Shown: positions 49,178 through 59,762, numbered from the stretch's first letter. The stretch: 64,000 nucleotides of DNA from Methylorubrum sp. B1-46 (GCF_021117295.1 NZ_CP088247.1:2991001-3055000); one strand, 5' to 3'. The notes: generated by a model not told the origin, from the sequence alone. Program-made: numbers and translations.

Positions 49178-50310
49178 TGCCCTTTTCCGACGAGCTCGTC
49201 CCCGAATCCCTGCCGCCGGCCGAGGCGGTGCTGAACTCGCTGCCGCTGCCGGTGCTCACCATCGGGCCGGACGAGCGGATCCTCAGGGTCAACCACGCCG
49301 CCGAACTGTTCTTCGACGCCTCCGCCCGGCTGATGCTGCGCGGACGGTTGCGCGACATCATTCCGTTCTCCTCGCCGATCATCGCCCTCGTCGCCGAGGT
49401 GCGCCGCCGCAGCTCCTCCGTCTCGGAATACCGGGTCGAGCTGGTCCAGCCGCGCTCGGGGACGGAGCGCAGCGTCGATGTCTTCGCGACACCGCTGCGC
49501 GACGAGGACGACTCGGTGGTGCTGATGCTGCAAGAGCGCACCATCGCCGACAAGATGAACCGGCAGCTAACTCATCGGGGTGCCGCCCGCTCGATGATCG
49601 CGCTCGGCGCCATGCTCGCCCACGAGATCAAGAACCCGCTCGCCGGCATCCGCGGCGCGGCGCAACTGCTCGAACAGGAGCGCGACGACGAGGATCGTCT
49701 CCTCACCCGCCTGATCTGCGACGAGTCGGACCGGATCGTGCGCATCGTCGAGCGGATGGAGCTGTTCGGCGACGAGCGGCCGGTGGAGCGCGGACCCGTC
49801 AACGTCCACGGCGTCCTCGATCAGGTGAAGCGCTCGGCGCAGTCGGGCTTCGCCCGCCACATCCGCTTCATCGAGAACTACGACCCCTCGTTGCCGCCCG
49901 TCCTCGGCAACCGCGACCAGTTAATCCAGGTGATCCTCAACCTCGTGAAGAACGCGGCCGAGGCGATCGGCACCGATACGGTCGAGGGCGAGATCACCCT
50001 CTCCACCGCCTTCCGCACCGGCCTGCGCCTTCAGATCCCCGGCTCGCGTGAACGCGTCAGCCTGCCGATCGAGGTGGCGGTGCGAGACAACGGGCCGGGC
50101 ATCCCGACCGACCTGCTGTCGGACCTGTTCGATCCCTTCGTCACCACCAAGGTGCAGGGTTCCGGCCTCGGACTTGCATTGGTGGCCAAGATCGTCGGGG
50201 ACCATGGGGGCATCGTCGAATGCGATCCTGTTCCCCGCCGCACCGCCTTCCGGATCCTGCTGCCTATGTCGAGCGCCCGCGACGGGCGTGAATCGTCTGC
50301 GGAGCGCTGA
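49175..50310 (+). CDS. ntrB: Nitrogen regulation sensor histidine kinase NtrB
   Basis: NtrB (GlnL) is a cytoplasmic kinase that phosphorylates NtrC under nitrogen limitation and dephosphorylates it when PII is bound. The translated part begins at ATG 49177 (377 residues). It has a PAS domain (about 15-120), the HisKA box [20 protein letters not shown] and an ATPase domain with N-box [18 protein letters not shown] and [14 protein letters not shown]. There is no membrane segment. It overlaps dusB and precedes ntrC by 10 bases. Confidence 0.96.
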
Positions 50311-50320
50311 GTCGAGAGCC

Positions 50321-51790
50321 ATGCCCAACGGCCACATCATCGTCGCGGACGACGACGCCGCGATCCGCACCGTTCTGAACCAGGCTCTCTCACGAGCCGG
50401 CTACGAGGTGCGCACGACCTCCAATTGCTCGACGCTCTGGCGCTGGGTCGCCCAGGGCGAGGGCGACCTCGTCATCACCGATGTGATGATGCCCGACGAG
50501 AACGTCTTCGACCTGCTGCCGCGCATCAAGCGGGTGCGGCCGGAACTGCCGATCATCGTCATGAGTGCGCAGAACACCTTCATGACCGCGATTCGCGCCT
50601 CGGAGCGGGGCGCCTACGAATACCTCCCCAAGCCCTTCGACCTGAAGGAGCTGACGGCGATCGTCGGACGCGCGCTGTCGCGTCCCCGCGGAACGCCCGC
50701 CCCCGGTGCCGGCCCGGAGAACGAGGACATCCCGCTCGTCGGCCGCTCGCCGGCGATGCAGGAGATCTACCGGGCGCTCGCCCGACTGATGCCGACCGAC
50801 CTGACCGTGATGATCACCGGCGAGTCCGGCACCGGCAAGGAGTTGGTCGCCCGCGCGCTCCACGATTACGGCCGGCGCCGCACCGGGCCGTTCGTGCCCG
50901 TCAACATGGCGGCGATCCCGCGCGACCTGATCGAATCCGAGCTGTTCGGCCACGAGAAGGGGGCGTTCACCGGCGCGCTCTCCCGCTCGGCCGGCCGGTT
51001 CGAGCAGGCAGAGGGCGGGACGCTGTTCCTCGACGAAATCGGCGACATGCCGATGGAGGCGCAGACCCGGCTTCTGCGCGTGCTTCAGCAGGGCGAGTAC
51101 ACCACCGTCGGCGGGCGCGTGCCGATCAAGACCAATGTCCGCATCATCGCCGCGACCAACAAGGATCTGCGCGTCTCGATCCAGCAGGGCATCTTTCGCG
51201 AGGACCTGTTCTTCCGCTTGAACGTCGTCCCGTTGCGCCTGCCGGCCCTGCGCGAGCGCTCCGAGGACGTGCCCGACCTGATCCGCCACTTCTTCGTGCT
51301 GGTCGAGCGCGAGGGCCTGACTCGAAAAACCCTCGACGGCGATGCCATGGAGCGGCTCAAGCGCTACCGCTGGCCCGGCAACGTGCGCGAGCTCGAGAAT
51401 CTCGTCCGGCGGCTGGCCGCGCTCTACCCGCAGGAGACGATCACCGGGCCGGTAATCGAGGCGGAACTCGACACCCTGCCGCTCGCCCAACCCGCCGCCG
51501 TGAACGGCAGCGGCGCGGCGCGCAAGAACGGGGCCTCCGACAGCGAGACCCTGTCGGGCGCGGTCGAGCGGCACCTCGCCGACTATTTTTCGGGGTATCG
51601 CGACACGCTTCCCCCGCCCGGACTCTATCACCGCATTCTGCGGGAGATCGAAGGCCCGCTGATCGGCGCGGCGCTCGCCGCCACCCGCGGCAACCAGATC
51701 CGCGCGGCGGAGCTGCTGGGCGTCAACCGCAACACCCTCCGCAAGAAGGTGCGGGATCTCGACCTGCAGGTGTTTCGCACCTCGCGGTGA
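50321..51790 (+). CDS. ntrC: Nitrogen regulation response regulator NtrC
   Basis: NtrC is the sigma-54-dependent activator of nitrogen assimilation genes. The 489-residue protein has a receiver domain (1-120, phospho-acceptor D54 in [10 protein letters not shown]). The AAA+ domain has Walker A GESGTGKE at 167-174, an intact GAFTGA at 214-219 and Walker [12 protein letters not shown] Fis-type DNA-binding domain follows at the C-terminus ([21 protein letters not shown]). It sits directly behind ntrB. Confidence 0.97.
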   Translation: MPNGHIIVADDDAAIRTVLNQALSRAGYEVRTTSNCSTLWRWVAQGEGDLVITDVMMPDENVFDLLPRIKRVRPELPIIVMSAQNTFMTAIRASERGAYEYLPKPFDLKELTAIVGRALSRPRGTPAPGAGPENEDIPLVGRSPAMQEIYRALARLMPTDLTVMITGESGTGKELVARALHDYGRRRTGPFVPVNMAAIPRDLIESELFGHEKGAFTGALSRSAGRFEQAEGGTLFLDEIGDMPMEAQTRLLRVLQQGEYTTVGGRVPIKTNVRIIAATNKDLRVSIQQGIFREDLFFRLNVVPLRLPALRERSEDVPDLIRHFFVLVEREGLTRKTLDGDAMERLKRYRWPGNVRELENLVRRLAALYPQETITGPVIEAELDTLPLAQPAAVNGSGAARKNGASDSETLSGAVERHLADYFSGYRDTLPPPGLYHRILREIEGPLIGAALAATRGNQIRAAELLGVNRNTLRKKVRDLDLQVFRTSR

Positions 51791-51998
51791 AGAGCGTTCC
51801 GACAGGATCGGACCATCGCCGGCATTCCGGGACCGCGCAACGGAACCCGGAAGCCACGCGTGATGCGCGGTCGAAACGTCATGTCTGGCCAGTCGTGGAT
51901 ACCGGGTTGGCTTGTCAGCCCCCGGAATGACGAATTGAAACGTCGGCCGCCGCATTCCCCCTCTGTTCTCCACGGCCGCGCTTCGCTAAAGGCGCGCC

Positions 51999-53636
51999 AT
52001 GCTGCGCCTTCGCGAGTACCAGCGCGCCGCCCTCGACGCGCTCGACACCCATTGGGACCAGGGCGGCGGCCCTGGCCTCGTCGTGCTGCCGACCGGCGCC
52101 GGCAAGGCGCTCGTCATCGCTGCCCTGATCCGCGAATGGCTGCTGCGGGCGCCGCGGGCAAGGATCTGCGTCCTCACCCATGTCCGCGAACTCGTAGTGC
52201 AGAACCATGGCGAGCTGCTGGCCTACTGGCCGGAGGCACCTGCCGGCATCTTTTCCGCCGGCGTTGGGCGACGCGAAGCCCACGCGCAGGTCGTGTTCTG
52301 CTCGATCCAGTCGGTGCGCGACAGGGCCGAACTGTTCGGTGCCATCGACCTCATCGTCATCGATGAGGCCCATCTCGTTCCTCGCGCGAGCGAGACCGGC
52401 TACGGCCGCTTCCTCGCCGCGGCGCGGGCCGGCAACCCCGATCTTAAGGTCGCCGGCTTCACCGCCACGCCCTACCGCCTCGATTCCGGCCGGCTCGATG
52501 AGGGCGAGGGGAGGGTGTTCGAGCGGATCGTCTACGAGTCGCTCGTCGGCGACCTGATCCACCAGGGCTTCCTCGCGCCCCTCGTCTGCAAGGCGACCGC
52601 GCTCGCCCTCGACGTGTCGGGGGTGCCCAAGCGCGGCGGCGATTACATCCCCTCGGCGCTGGAGGCGGCGGTCAACCGCGAATGGATCACCCGTGCGGCG
52701 GTCGAGGAGATGGTCGGCTACGGCAGGGAGCGGCGGGCCTGGCTCGCCTTCTGCGCCGGGCTCGCTCACGCGGCCTCGGTGCGCGACGCGATCCGCGCGG
52801 AGGGCATCTCCTGCGAGACCGTGACCGGCGAGATGGGCAAGCGCGAGCGCGACCGCATCGTGCGCGACTTCCGCGCCGGAAAGATCCGCTGCCTCGTCTC
52901 GGTCGGCGTGCTCTCGACCGGCTTCAACGTACCGGAGGTCGATCTCATCGCGCTGCTTCGCCCGACGCAATCGGCCGGGCTCTACGTGCAGCAGGTCGGG
53001 CGGGCGCTTCGCCGGGCGCCGGGCAAGGCGGACGCGATCGTACTCGACTATGCCGGGCTGGTGCGGATGCATGGCCCCGTCGATGCGGTGAGCGCGCGCA
53101 GCGTGGCGCTCGGCCCCGCCGCACCGGGCAGCGTGCGGGCAAAGCCCTGCCCGGGCTGCGGCGCGCTGATCGCGCTCAACGCCAGCACCTGCGAAGCCTG
53201 CTGGGTCGAGCCCGAACCGGAAGACGCGGAGGCACCTCACGCGGCAACCGCCGAGGACGCCCTGCCGATCCTGTCCGAATCGATCGCGCCTTGGCGCGAG
53301 GTGACCGGCTGGCGCCTCGATCGCGGCCCCGGCGGCTCCGGCCCCGACCGTCTGGAAGTGGCCTTTCGCTGGCGCGGGGGCGGCTGCCGGGTCGAGGTGT
53401 GCCTCGAACATTCGGGCCATGCCCGCGAGAAGGCGGTGCTGTGGTGGCGCGCTTTCGGCGGCGCCGAGCCGGTGCCGATGTCGGTCGCCGCCGCCCTCGA
53501 GCGAGCCGACGAACTGGAGCGGCCGGACAGCGTGAAGATCGATGCCGCCGGCCGCCTCTCGGAGAGCGTGACGGTGCGTTTCTCCGACGGGCGCCGCTTC
53601 CGCGACCTGCGGCGCTGGGGTGCGCTCGCCGCCTGA
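51999..53636 (+). CDS. RadD-like superfamily 2 helicase
   Basis: This 545-residue helicase closely matches E. coli RadD in layout. Motif I reads LPTGAGKALVIA, motif II IDEAHLV (DEAH at 122-125), motif III FTATPYRL and motif VI QQVGRALRRAPGKADAIVLDYAG. A C-terminal zinc-finger motif CPGCGALIALNASTCEAC follows. RadD acts in DNA repair and RecA-mediated strand exchange. The residue after the Walker A lysine (K36) is Ala37, where RadD has Ser, an unusual change that could weaken Mg-ATP binding. It is inserted between ntrC and ntrY, in the same direction. Confidence 0.82.
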   Translation: MLRLREYQRAALDALDTHWDQGGGPGLVVLPTGAGKALVIAALIREWLLRAPRARICVLTHVRELVVQNHGELLAYWPEAPAGIFSAGVGRREAHAQVVFCSIQSVRDRAELFGAIDLIVIDEAHLVPRASETGYGRFLAAARAGNPDLKVAGFTATPYRLDSGRLDEGEGRVFERIVYESLVGDLIHQGFLAPLVCKATALALDVSGVPKRGGDYIPSALEAAVNREWITRAAVEEMVGYGRERRAWLAFCAGLAHAASVRDAIRAEGISCETVTGEMGKRERDRIVRDFRAGKIRCLVSVGVLSTGFNVPEVDLIALLRPTQSAGLYVQQVGRALRRAPGKADAIVLDYAGLVRMHGPVDAVSARSVALGPAAPGSVRAKPCPGCGALIALNASTCEACWVEPEPEDAEAPHAATAEDALPILSESIAPWREVTGWRLDRGPGGSGPDRLEVAFRWRGGGCRVEVCLEHSGHAREKAVLWWRAFGGAEPVPMSVAAALERADELERPDSVKIDAAGRLSESVTVRFSDGRRFRDLRRWGALAA

Positions 53637-53700
53637 TCGACGGCTCAAGCGTGGCTGATTCGTATTAATTTCGCCACACTGTTGTGGCCCCGCATCAGCG

Positions 53701-56100
53701 ATGCCGCTGCTGTCGCGACGTACTCAGGAAGCACCGTCCGATGCCCCGTCCGTAGAGGACGGCGCGGAGGCGGTCGCGCGTCGGTTCGATTCCCCGCCGC
53801 GGGGGCCCGGCTGGATCGGCGCTGCGGTGGTGCTCACGTCGCTGATCTCGGCCTCCGTCACCTTCCTCATCCTGGCCGGCATCATCCAGATCACGCGGAC
53901 CCCGACCTCGGGCGTGGTGCTGCTCTCGGTCAACGCGGTGCTGGTCCTCGCCCTCGTGGTGGTGATCGTCTGGGAGGCGCGGGTCTTCCTGCATGCCCGG
54001 CGCACCCACGCCTCGGTGGCGCGGCTGCACACTCGCATCGTCGGCCTGTTCAGCCTGATCGCAATCCTGCCGACGATCCTGCTCGCCATTGTCGCTTCGG
54101 TGACGATCGATGTCGGGCTGTCGCTGGGCTTCACCGACCGGGTCCGCGACGTGGTGCTGAAATCCGTGCAGGTCGCAGACGCCTATCAGGAGAATCACTG
54201 CCAGTCGCTCGCCCGCGAGATCCGCATCTTCGCCGACGACCTGACCCGCGCGCGGCCGAATTTCGACGTGAACCGCGAGTGGTTCGAAAACTTCATGACG
54301 ACTCGCGCCCAGGCCCTCGGTCTGCCGATCGTCAAGATCATGCGCGGGCCCAACGAGGTGGTGGCGCGCGCCAACATCGACGTGCTCAAGCAGACGCGCC
54401 TGCCCTCGGCGCAGGCCTTCGAGGATGCGGCGAAGTCGAGCGACCCGATCTGCCTACTGCCCAACGAGGGCCGGGTCTTCGCCGCGCTGATGCGGATGCC
54501 GGCCTACGACAATGCCGTGCTGCTGGTGCAGCGCGAGGTGAGCCAGCTCGCCATCGACTTCCCCGGCGTCGCCCGCGCCGCGGCGGCCGAGTACCTGACC
54601 TTCGACGAGCTGCGCCGCTACGTGCAGATCGCCTTCGCCTCGGTCTTCATCCTCATCGCGCTGATCACGCTGCTCTCGGCGGTGTGGTTCGGCCTGAACT
54701 TCGCCAATCGCTTCGTCGCTCCGATCCGCCGGCTCATCAATGCCGCCGACGAGGTTGCGGCCGGCAACTTTTACGCCCGCGTGCCAGCGCGGAAATCCGA
54801 CGGCGACCTCGCCCATCTCGGCGAGAGCTTCAACACGATGACGCAGGAGCTGCGCCGCCAGCACGACGGTCTGCGGGCGGCCAACGACCTGATCGACCGC
54901 CGCCGCCGCTTCACGGAAGCCGTGTTGTCGGGCGTGTCGCCGGGCGTGCTCGGTGTCGATGCCGATGGGGTCATCACCATCGCCAATCCGGGCGCGGAAC
55001 GCACCCTGGGACTCACGGCCAAGGAGCTCGTCGGCCAGCCCCTGACAAGCGTCGTGCCCGAAATCGCCGCCCTGTTCCCCGAGGCCGAGGGCCGCCAGCG
55101 CGCGCTTCAGCAGCAGATTCAGCTCGTGCGCGGGGGGCGCGAGCGCACGATTGCCGTGCGCGTCACCAGCGAGCAGGCGCAGGGCGAGGCGCGCGGCTAC
55201 GTCGTGACGCTCGACGACATCACCGATCTCGTCACGGCGCAGCGCACCTCCGCCTGGGCGGATGTCGCCCGCCGCATCGCCCACGAGATCAAGAATCCGC
55301 TGACCCCGATTCAGCTCTCGGCCGAGCGCATCCGCCGCAAGTACGGAAAAGTGATCACGGCCGACAAGGAGGTGTTCGAGCAGTGCACCGCCACGATCGT
55401 GCGGCAGGTCGACGAGATCAAGCGGATGGTGGACGAGTTCTCCTCCTTCGCCCGGATGCCCAAGCCTGCCATCACGCAGCAGGATCTGGCCGAGATCGCC
55501 CGGCAGAACCTGTTCATGCTGCGGATGGCGCATCCCGATCTGGATTTCCCCTTCGACACGGTGGGCGCCGACGAGCGAGGCCGCGTCGAGGCCGCCTTCG
55601 ACGTACGGCTGTTCTCCCAGGCGCTCACCAACATCCTGAAGAACGCCGTCGAGGCGGTTCAGGCGGTGCCGGAGGATGTGCTGACCGCCGATGGCGGCAA
55701 GGGGCGGGTCGCGCTGAAGCTGGTCGTTGAGGATGCTTTCGTGGTGATCGAAGTCACCGACAACGGAAAAGGCTTTCCGGCAGAGGGGCGCCAGCGCCTT
55801 CTCGAACCCTATATGACGACCCGCGAGGGCGGGACCGGCCTCGGTTTGGCGATCGTTTCCAAGGTGCTCGAAGAGCATGGCGGCGGGATCGAGCTGAACG
55901 ACAACCCGGAGGGGCGCGGCGGACAGGTTCGCATGCGGCTGCCGCGGGAAGTCGGTCGGCAGGACGGACACAATGTCGAGCCCGGTGCGGCAGGGGAGCG
56001 GACACGCTCCGCGGCACCGGGCGCGCGTGACGGGACAACGATGGACAAGAACACGGAGGGCGCCATGGAAGCGCGACGCGTCGCGGAGATGCAGCCATGA
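53701..56100 (+). CDS. ntrY: Nitrogen/redox sensor histidine kinase NtrY
   Basis: This 799-residue membrane kinase has three to four transmembrane helices (about residues 39-62, 70-92, 112-137 and around 310-335), a periplasmic sensor region and a HAMP domain (NRFVAPIRRLINAADEVAAG). A PAS domain (about 400-500) precedes the HisKA box [21 protein letters not shown]. The ATPase domain has NILKNAVEAVQ, DNGKGFP and TTREGGTGLGLAIVSK. About 50 further residues after the kinase core form a polar tail. It overlaps ntrX (ATGA) and signals to it. Confidence 0.95.
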   Translation: MPLLSRRTQEAPSDAPSVEDGAEAVARRFDSPPRGPGWIGAAVVLTSLISASVTFLILAGIIQITRTPTSGVVLLSVNAVLVLALVVVIVWEARVFLHARRTHASVARLHTRIVGLFSLIAILPTILLAIVASVTIDVGLSLGFTDRVRDVVLKSVQVADAYQENHCQSLAREIRIFADDLTRARPNFDVNREWFENFMTTRAQALGLPIVKIMRGPNEVVARANIDVLKQTRLPSAQAFEDAAKSSDPICLLPNEGRVFAALMRMPAYDNAVLLVQREVSQLAIDFPGVARAAAAEYLTFDELRRYVQIAFASVFILIALITLLSAVWFGLNFANRFVAPIRRLINAADEVAAGNFYARVPARKSDGDLAHLGESFNTMTQELRRQHDGLRAANDLIDRRRRFTEAVLSGVSPGVLGVDADGVITIANPGAERTLGLTAKELVGQPLTSVVPEIAALFPEAEGRQRALQQQIQLVRGGRERTIAVRVTSEQAQGEARGYVVTLDDITDLVTAQRTSAWADVARRIAHEIKNPLTPIQLSAERIRRKYGKVITADKEVFEQCTATIVRQVDEIKRMVDEFSSFARMPKPAITQQDLAEIARQNLFMLRMAHPDLDFPFDTVGADERGRVEAAFDVRLFSQALTNILKNAVEAVQAVPEDVLTADGGKGRVALKLVVEDAFVVIEVTDNGKGFPAEGRQRLLEPYMTTREGGTGLGLAIVSKVLEEHGGGIELNDNPEGRGGQVRMRLPREVGRQDGHNVEPGAAGERTRSAAPGARDGTTMDKNTEGAMEARRVAEMQP

Positions 56101-57467
56101 GCGCCGACATCCTGATCGTCGACGACGAGGCCGACATCCGCGATCTGGTCGCGGGCATCCTGGACGACGAGGGGCACCGCACCCGCACCGCCGCCGGGTC
56201 CGACGAGGCGCTGGCGGCCATCGAATCGCGCCGGCCCCACCTCGTCTTCCTCGACATCTGGCTCCAGGGCTCGCGCCTCGACGGGTTGCAGGTGCTCGAC
56301 CTGATCAAGGCCGGACATCCCGACTTGCCGGTGGTGATGATCTCGGGCCACGGCAACATCGAGACGGCCGTGGCGGCGATCAAATCGGGTGCCTACGACT
56401 TCATCGAGAAGCCGTTCAAGGCCGACCGGCTGATCCTCGTGGCCGAGCGCGCACTGGAGGCCTCGCGCCTCAAGCGCGAGGTGCGCGACCTCAAGGTCCG
56501 CTCAGGTCAGGCGAGCCGCATCGTCGGCGCCTCGGTGGCGGTCAACCAGTTGCGCCAGACCATCGAGCGCGTGGCCCCGACCAATGCCCGCGTGATGATC
56601 TCGGGCGCGCCGGGCGCCGGCAAGGAACTCTCGGCGCGCACCCTGCACGCGGCCTCCTCGCGGGCGAGCGGCCCCTTCGTCGTCATCAACGCGGCGACCA
56701 TCACGCCCGAGACGATGGAGGCCGAGCTGTTCGGCGTTGAGGGCGGCGAGGGCCGGGTGCGGCGCGTCGGCGCCCTGGAGGAGGCCCATGGCGGCTCCCT
56801 CTACATCGACGAAGTCGCCGACATGCCCAAGGAGACGCAGAGCCGGATCCTGCGAGTCCTCGTCGATCAGAACTTCCAGCGTGTCGGCGGCACGGCGCGC
56901 GTCCACGTCGATGTGCGCATCATCTCCTCCTCCTCCCGCGACCTGACGGAGGAGATCGCCGCGGGCCGCTTCCGCGAGGACCTGTTCCACCGCCTCTCGG
57001 TCGTGCCGATCCGCATTCCCTCGCTCGCCGAGCGACGCGAGGACGTGCCGGAACTGATTTCCTTCTTCATGGAGCAGATCTCGGCGGCCACCGGCCTGCC
57101 ACGGCGGCGCATCGCCGAGGATGCGATGGCGGTGCTGCAATCCCACGATTGGCCCGGCAATGTGCGTCAGTTGCGCAACAACGTCGAGCGGCTGATGATC
57201 CTGACCCAGAGCGATCCGGAGCAGGAAGTCACATCCGAGATGCTGCCGACCGAGATCGGCGCGCTGGTGCCGACGACGCCGACGGGTGCGGGCGGCGAGA
57301 AGCTGATGAGCCTGGCCCTGCGCGAGGCCCGCGAGATCTTCGAGCGGGAATACCTCATCGCGCAGATCGCCCGCTTCTCCGGCAACATCTCCCGCACCGC
57401 CGAATTCATCGGCATGGAGCGCTCGGCCCTGCACCGGAAGCTGAAGTCGCTCGGCATCGGACCGTAA
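56097..57467 (+). CDS. ntrX: Response regulator NtrX
   Basis: This 456-residue partner of NtrY has a receiver domain (1-120, D53 in LVFLDIWLQ), an AAA+ domain and a Fis-like C-terminus (ISRTAEFIGMERSALHRKLKSLG). The Walker A is an atypical GAPGAGKE (170-177). In place of GAFTGA the sequence reads FGVEGGEGRVRRVGALE. It is therefore unlikely to activate sigma-54 RNA polymerase by the normal route and may act as a repressor or by another mechanism, as proposed for alphaproteobacterial NtrX. It overlaps ntrY by 4 bases. Confidence 0.95.
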   Translation: MSADILIVDDEADIRDLVAGILDDEGHRTRTAAGSDEALAAIESRRPHLVFLDIWLQGSRLDGLQVLDLIKAGHPDLPVVMISGHGNIETAVAAIKSGAYDFIEKPFKADRLILVAERALEASRLKREVRDLKVRSGQASRIVGASVAVNQLRQTIERVAPTNARVMISGAPGAGKELSARTLHAASSRASGPFVVINAATITPETMEAELFGVEGGEGRVRRVGALEEAHGGSLYIDEVADMPKETQSRILRVLVDQNFQRVGGTARVHVDVRIISSSSRDLTEEIAAGRFREDLFHRLSVVPIRIPSLAERREDVPELISFFMEQISAATGLPRRRIAEDAMAVLQSHDWPGNVRQLRNNVERLMILTQSDPEQEVTSEMLPTEIGALVPTTPTGAGGEKLMSLALREAREIFEREYLIAQIARFSGNISRTAEFIGMERSALHRKLKSLGIGP

Positions 57468-57773
57468 GGCCTGTCGCCGCCGGCTTCGTGCCCCTCACGA
57501 AACGCCCGCCGCGCCGTCGTCACCAGAGTGACAACGGTCAAAGACAGGGTGTTTTGCGAGGCACATTGATGCGGAAGAATCGGCGGCTGCGGTTGCAAGG
57601 GGTGGATATTGACGCTGCGCTCCGGGGGCTGCCTCTTGCATCGCGGCAGGCTTCGCCCTGTAATGGAATGCCCCGGCAGAGCGGTCCCACCACGAGAGAG
57701 TCGCCGGCCCGCGACTCAAGGCACGGGGCCCTGCTGATCCGCGGGTGCGGTCTCGAAACAAGGATAACAAGAA
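57468..57773. other. ntrX-hfq intergenic region
   Basis: These 306 bases separate ntrX and hfq and probably hold the hfq promoter. I see no terminator with a T tract after ntrX and no clear RNA element. Short frames here have no coding signal. GGATAACAAGAA just upstream of hfq (ending at 57772) serves as a weak ribosome site. Confidence 0.5.
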
Positions 57774-58028
57774 ATGGCGGGCGAGCGCGCTCAGAACCTC
57801 CAGGACACGTTCCTGAACCATGTCCGCAAAAACAAGATCCCGCTGACGATCTTCCTCGTCAATGGCGTCAAGCTTCAAGGTGTCGTGACCTGGTTCGACA
57901 ACTTCTGCGTCCTGCTCCGCCGCGACGGACACTCGCAGCTCGTCTACAAGCACGCGATCTCGACGATCATGCCGGGACACCCGGTGCAGCTGTTCGAGCC
58001 GGACGAGACGGCGCCCGAAAAGGCGTGA
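57774..58028 (+). CDS. hfq: RNA-binding protein Hfq
   Basis: Hfq is the hexameric Sm-like chaperone that pairs small RNAs with mRNAs. The 84-residue protein has the Sm1 motif ([20 protein letters not shown], then [14 protein letters not shown]) and the Sm2 motif ([12 protein letters not shown]), as usual for the family. The acidic C-terminal tail is short. It lies between ntrX and hflX, the classic alphaproteobacterial position. Confidence 0.98.
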   Translation: MAGERAQNLQDTFLNHVRKNKIPLTIFLVNGVKLQGVVTWFDNFCVLLRRDGHSQLVYKHAISTIMPGHPVQLFEPDETAPEKA

Positions 58029-58177
58029 CACGGCGACAGGCGCGTTCGGTGGCTCCGAGCCGGCATACGTCCGTCGCCCGTCGCATTTCCACGTCGATCC
58101 GGCCTTCCTGTCAGCGAAATGCGGTCCCGACGAGCCGCATCCCGACATTTGCGTAGGCCGCCGGATGCAAAATGGCG

Positions 58178-58205
58178 TCATCGTTCCGACATAAGGGAAC
58201 GATGA
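58178..58205. repeat. Perfect 10-bp inverted repeat just upstream of hflX
   Basis: TCATCGTTCC (58178-58187) and GGAACGATGA (58196-58205) form a perfect stem with an 8-base loop. It ends 3 bases before the GGAG ribosome site and 12 bases before the hflX start codon. It could be an operator for a dimeric regulator or an RNA hairpin that controls hflX translation. There is no T tract, so it is not a terminator. Confidence 0.55.
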
Positions 58206-58217
58206 CACGGAGACGCC

Positions 58218-59633
58218 ATGACTGAACTCCTTCCGCCCGGCGAAGCGCGCCTGCAGGCGAAGGCCGCCCCCGAGGGCGAGATTGCCGCCGCGACCCGCAC
58301 CCTGGTCGTCGGTCCCTACCTCACCCGTGCCGCCCAGCGTCCCGTACCCGGACAGACCGAGATCGTGCGATCCGACGAGGCACGGCTCGACGAGGCGGTC
58401 GGCTTGGCGGCCGCGATCGATCTCGACGTCGCCCACGCGCTCTCGGTGCATATCCAGCGGCCGCGTCCCTCGACCTATCTCGGCAAGGGCCGGGTGGAGG
58501 AGGTCGCCGGGATGATCAAGGCCGAGGAGATCGGTCTCGTGGTGATGGATTGCGCCCTCTCGCCGGTGCAGCAGCGCAACCTCGAAAAGGCCTGGGGCGC
58601 CAAGGTGATCGACCGGACCGGCCTGATCCTCGAAATCTTCGGCCGTCGCGCCTCGACCCGCGAGGGCACGCTCCAAGTCGAGCACGCCCACTTGGCCTAC
58701 CAGAAATCCCGGCTTGTTCGCTCGTGGACCCACCTAGAGCGTCAGCGCGGCGGCTTCGGCTTTCTCGGCGGCCCGGGCGAAACCCAGATCGAGGCCGACC
58801 GGCGGATGATCCAGGAGCGGATGACCCGGATCGAGCGCGATCTCGATGCGGTGACGCGCACCCGCGGCCTCCACCGCAAGAGCCGCGCGCGGGTGCCGTA
58901 CCCGATCGTGGCGCTGGTCGGCTACACGAACGCGGGCAAGTCGACCCTGTTCAACGCGCTGACCAAGGCCGAGGTGCGGGCGCAGGACATGCTGTTCGCC
59001 ACGCTCGACCCAACGGCGCGGGCAACCAAGCTGCCGCATGGCGAGACCGTGATTCTCTCCGACACGGTCGGCTTCATCTCCGACCTGCCGACCTCGCTGA
59101 TCGCCGCCTTCCGCGCCACGCTGGAGGATGTGATCGAGGCCGACATCCTGCTCCACGTGCGCGACGTCTCGCACGGCGACACCCAGGCCCAGGCCGAGGA
59201 TGTCGAGGGCGTGCTGCGCGAACTCGGGATCGAGCCGGACGCGGAGCGGATCATCGAGGTCTGGAACAAGGCCGACCTCCTGGACGAGGGCGAGCGCACC
59301 CGACTCGTCAATCTCAGCGCTGCCCATCGCGGTGCCGGGGCGGCGCCGATCCTCGTTTCCGCCCTGACGGGAGAGGGGCTGTCGGTGCTGGCCGAGCGGA
59401 TCGAGGGACAGGTGGCGCGGGCGCGCTCGACCTTCGCGGTGACGCTGCCGCCGGAAGACGGCGCTGCCCTGAACTGGCTCTACGAGAATGCCGAGGTGCT
59501 CGACCGGCAATCCGAAACCACGGGCGCCATCGCGCTGACCATCCGCATCGCACCGGAGAAGGAGCCGCGCTTCCTCAACCGGTTCGAGGCCGCTCAGCGC
59601 ATCGGGGGACCACAGGGCGTGCCCGCGGTCTAA
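58218..59633 (+). CDS. hflX: GTPase HflX
   Basis: HflX is a ribosome-binding GTPase that rescues or splits stalled 70S ribosomes, for example after heat shock. The 471-residue protein has the N-terminal HflX domain (with [15 protein letters not shown]), a coiled stretch ([21 protein letters not shown]) and the GTPase domain. That domain has G1 [22 protein letters not shown]3 [10 protein letters not shown] and G4 NKADL. It follows hfq in the conserved hfq-hflX pair and ends with a strong bidirectional terminator. Confidence 0.97.
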   Translation: MTELLPPGEARLQAKAAPEGEIAAATRTLVVGPYLTRAAQRPVPGQTEIVRSDEARLDEAVGLAAAIDLDVAHALSVHIQRPRPSTYLGKGRVEEVAGMIKAEEIGLVVMDCALSPVQQRNLEKAWGAKVIDRTGLILEIFGRRASTREGTLQVEHAHLAYQKSRLVRSWTHLERQRGGFGFLGGPGETQIEADRRMIQERMTRIERDLDAVTRTRGLHRKSRARVPYPIVALVGYTNAGKSTLFNALTKAEVRAQDMLFATLDPTARATKLPHGETVILSDTVGFISDLPTSLIAAFRATLEDVIEADILLHVRDVSHGDTQAQAEDVEGVLRELGIEPDAERIIEVWNKADLLDEGERTRLVNLSAAHRGAGAAPILVSALTGEGLSVLAERIEGQVARARSTFAVTLPPEDGAALNWLYENAEVLDRQSETTGAIALTIRIAPEKEPRFLNRFEAAQRIGGPQGVPAV

Positions 59634-59699
59634 AGCCTTCGCGACCTCGATCCGAAGGGCCGCAGATCGGCCTTCCAGAGTAGACGATGTGAGGGACCG

Positions 59700-59748
59700 A
59701 AAAAAAAGAGGGCCGGTGCCGCGAGTTGCGGCACCGGCCCTCTTTTTT
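59700..59748. terminator. Bidirectional terminator between hflX and the SulP gene
   Basis: A perfect 15-bp stem (59708-59722 with 59728-59742) with a GAGTT loop is flanked by an A tract on the left and TTTTTT on the right. It can end transcription from both convergent genes, hflX and the SulP transporter. Confidence 0.95.
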
Positions 59749-59762
59749 GAGTGCGCTCTTGG

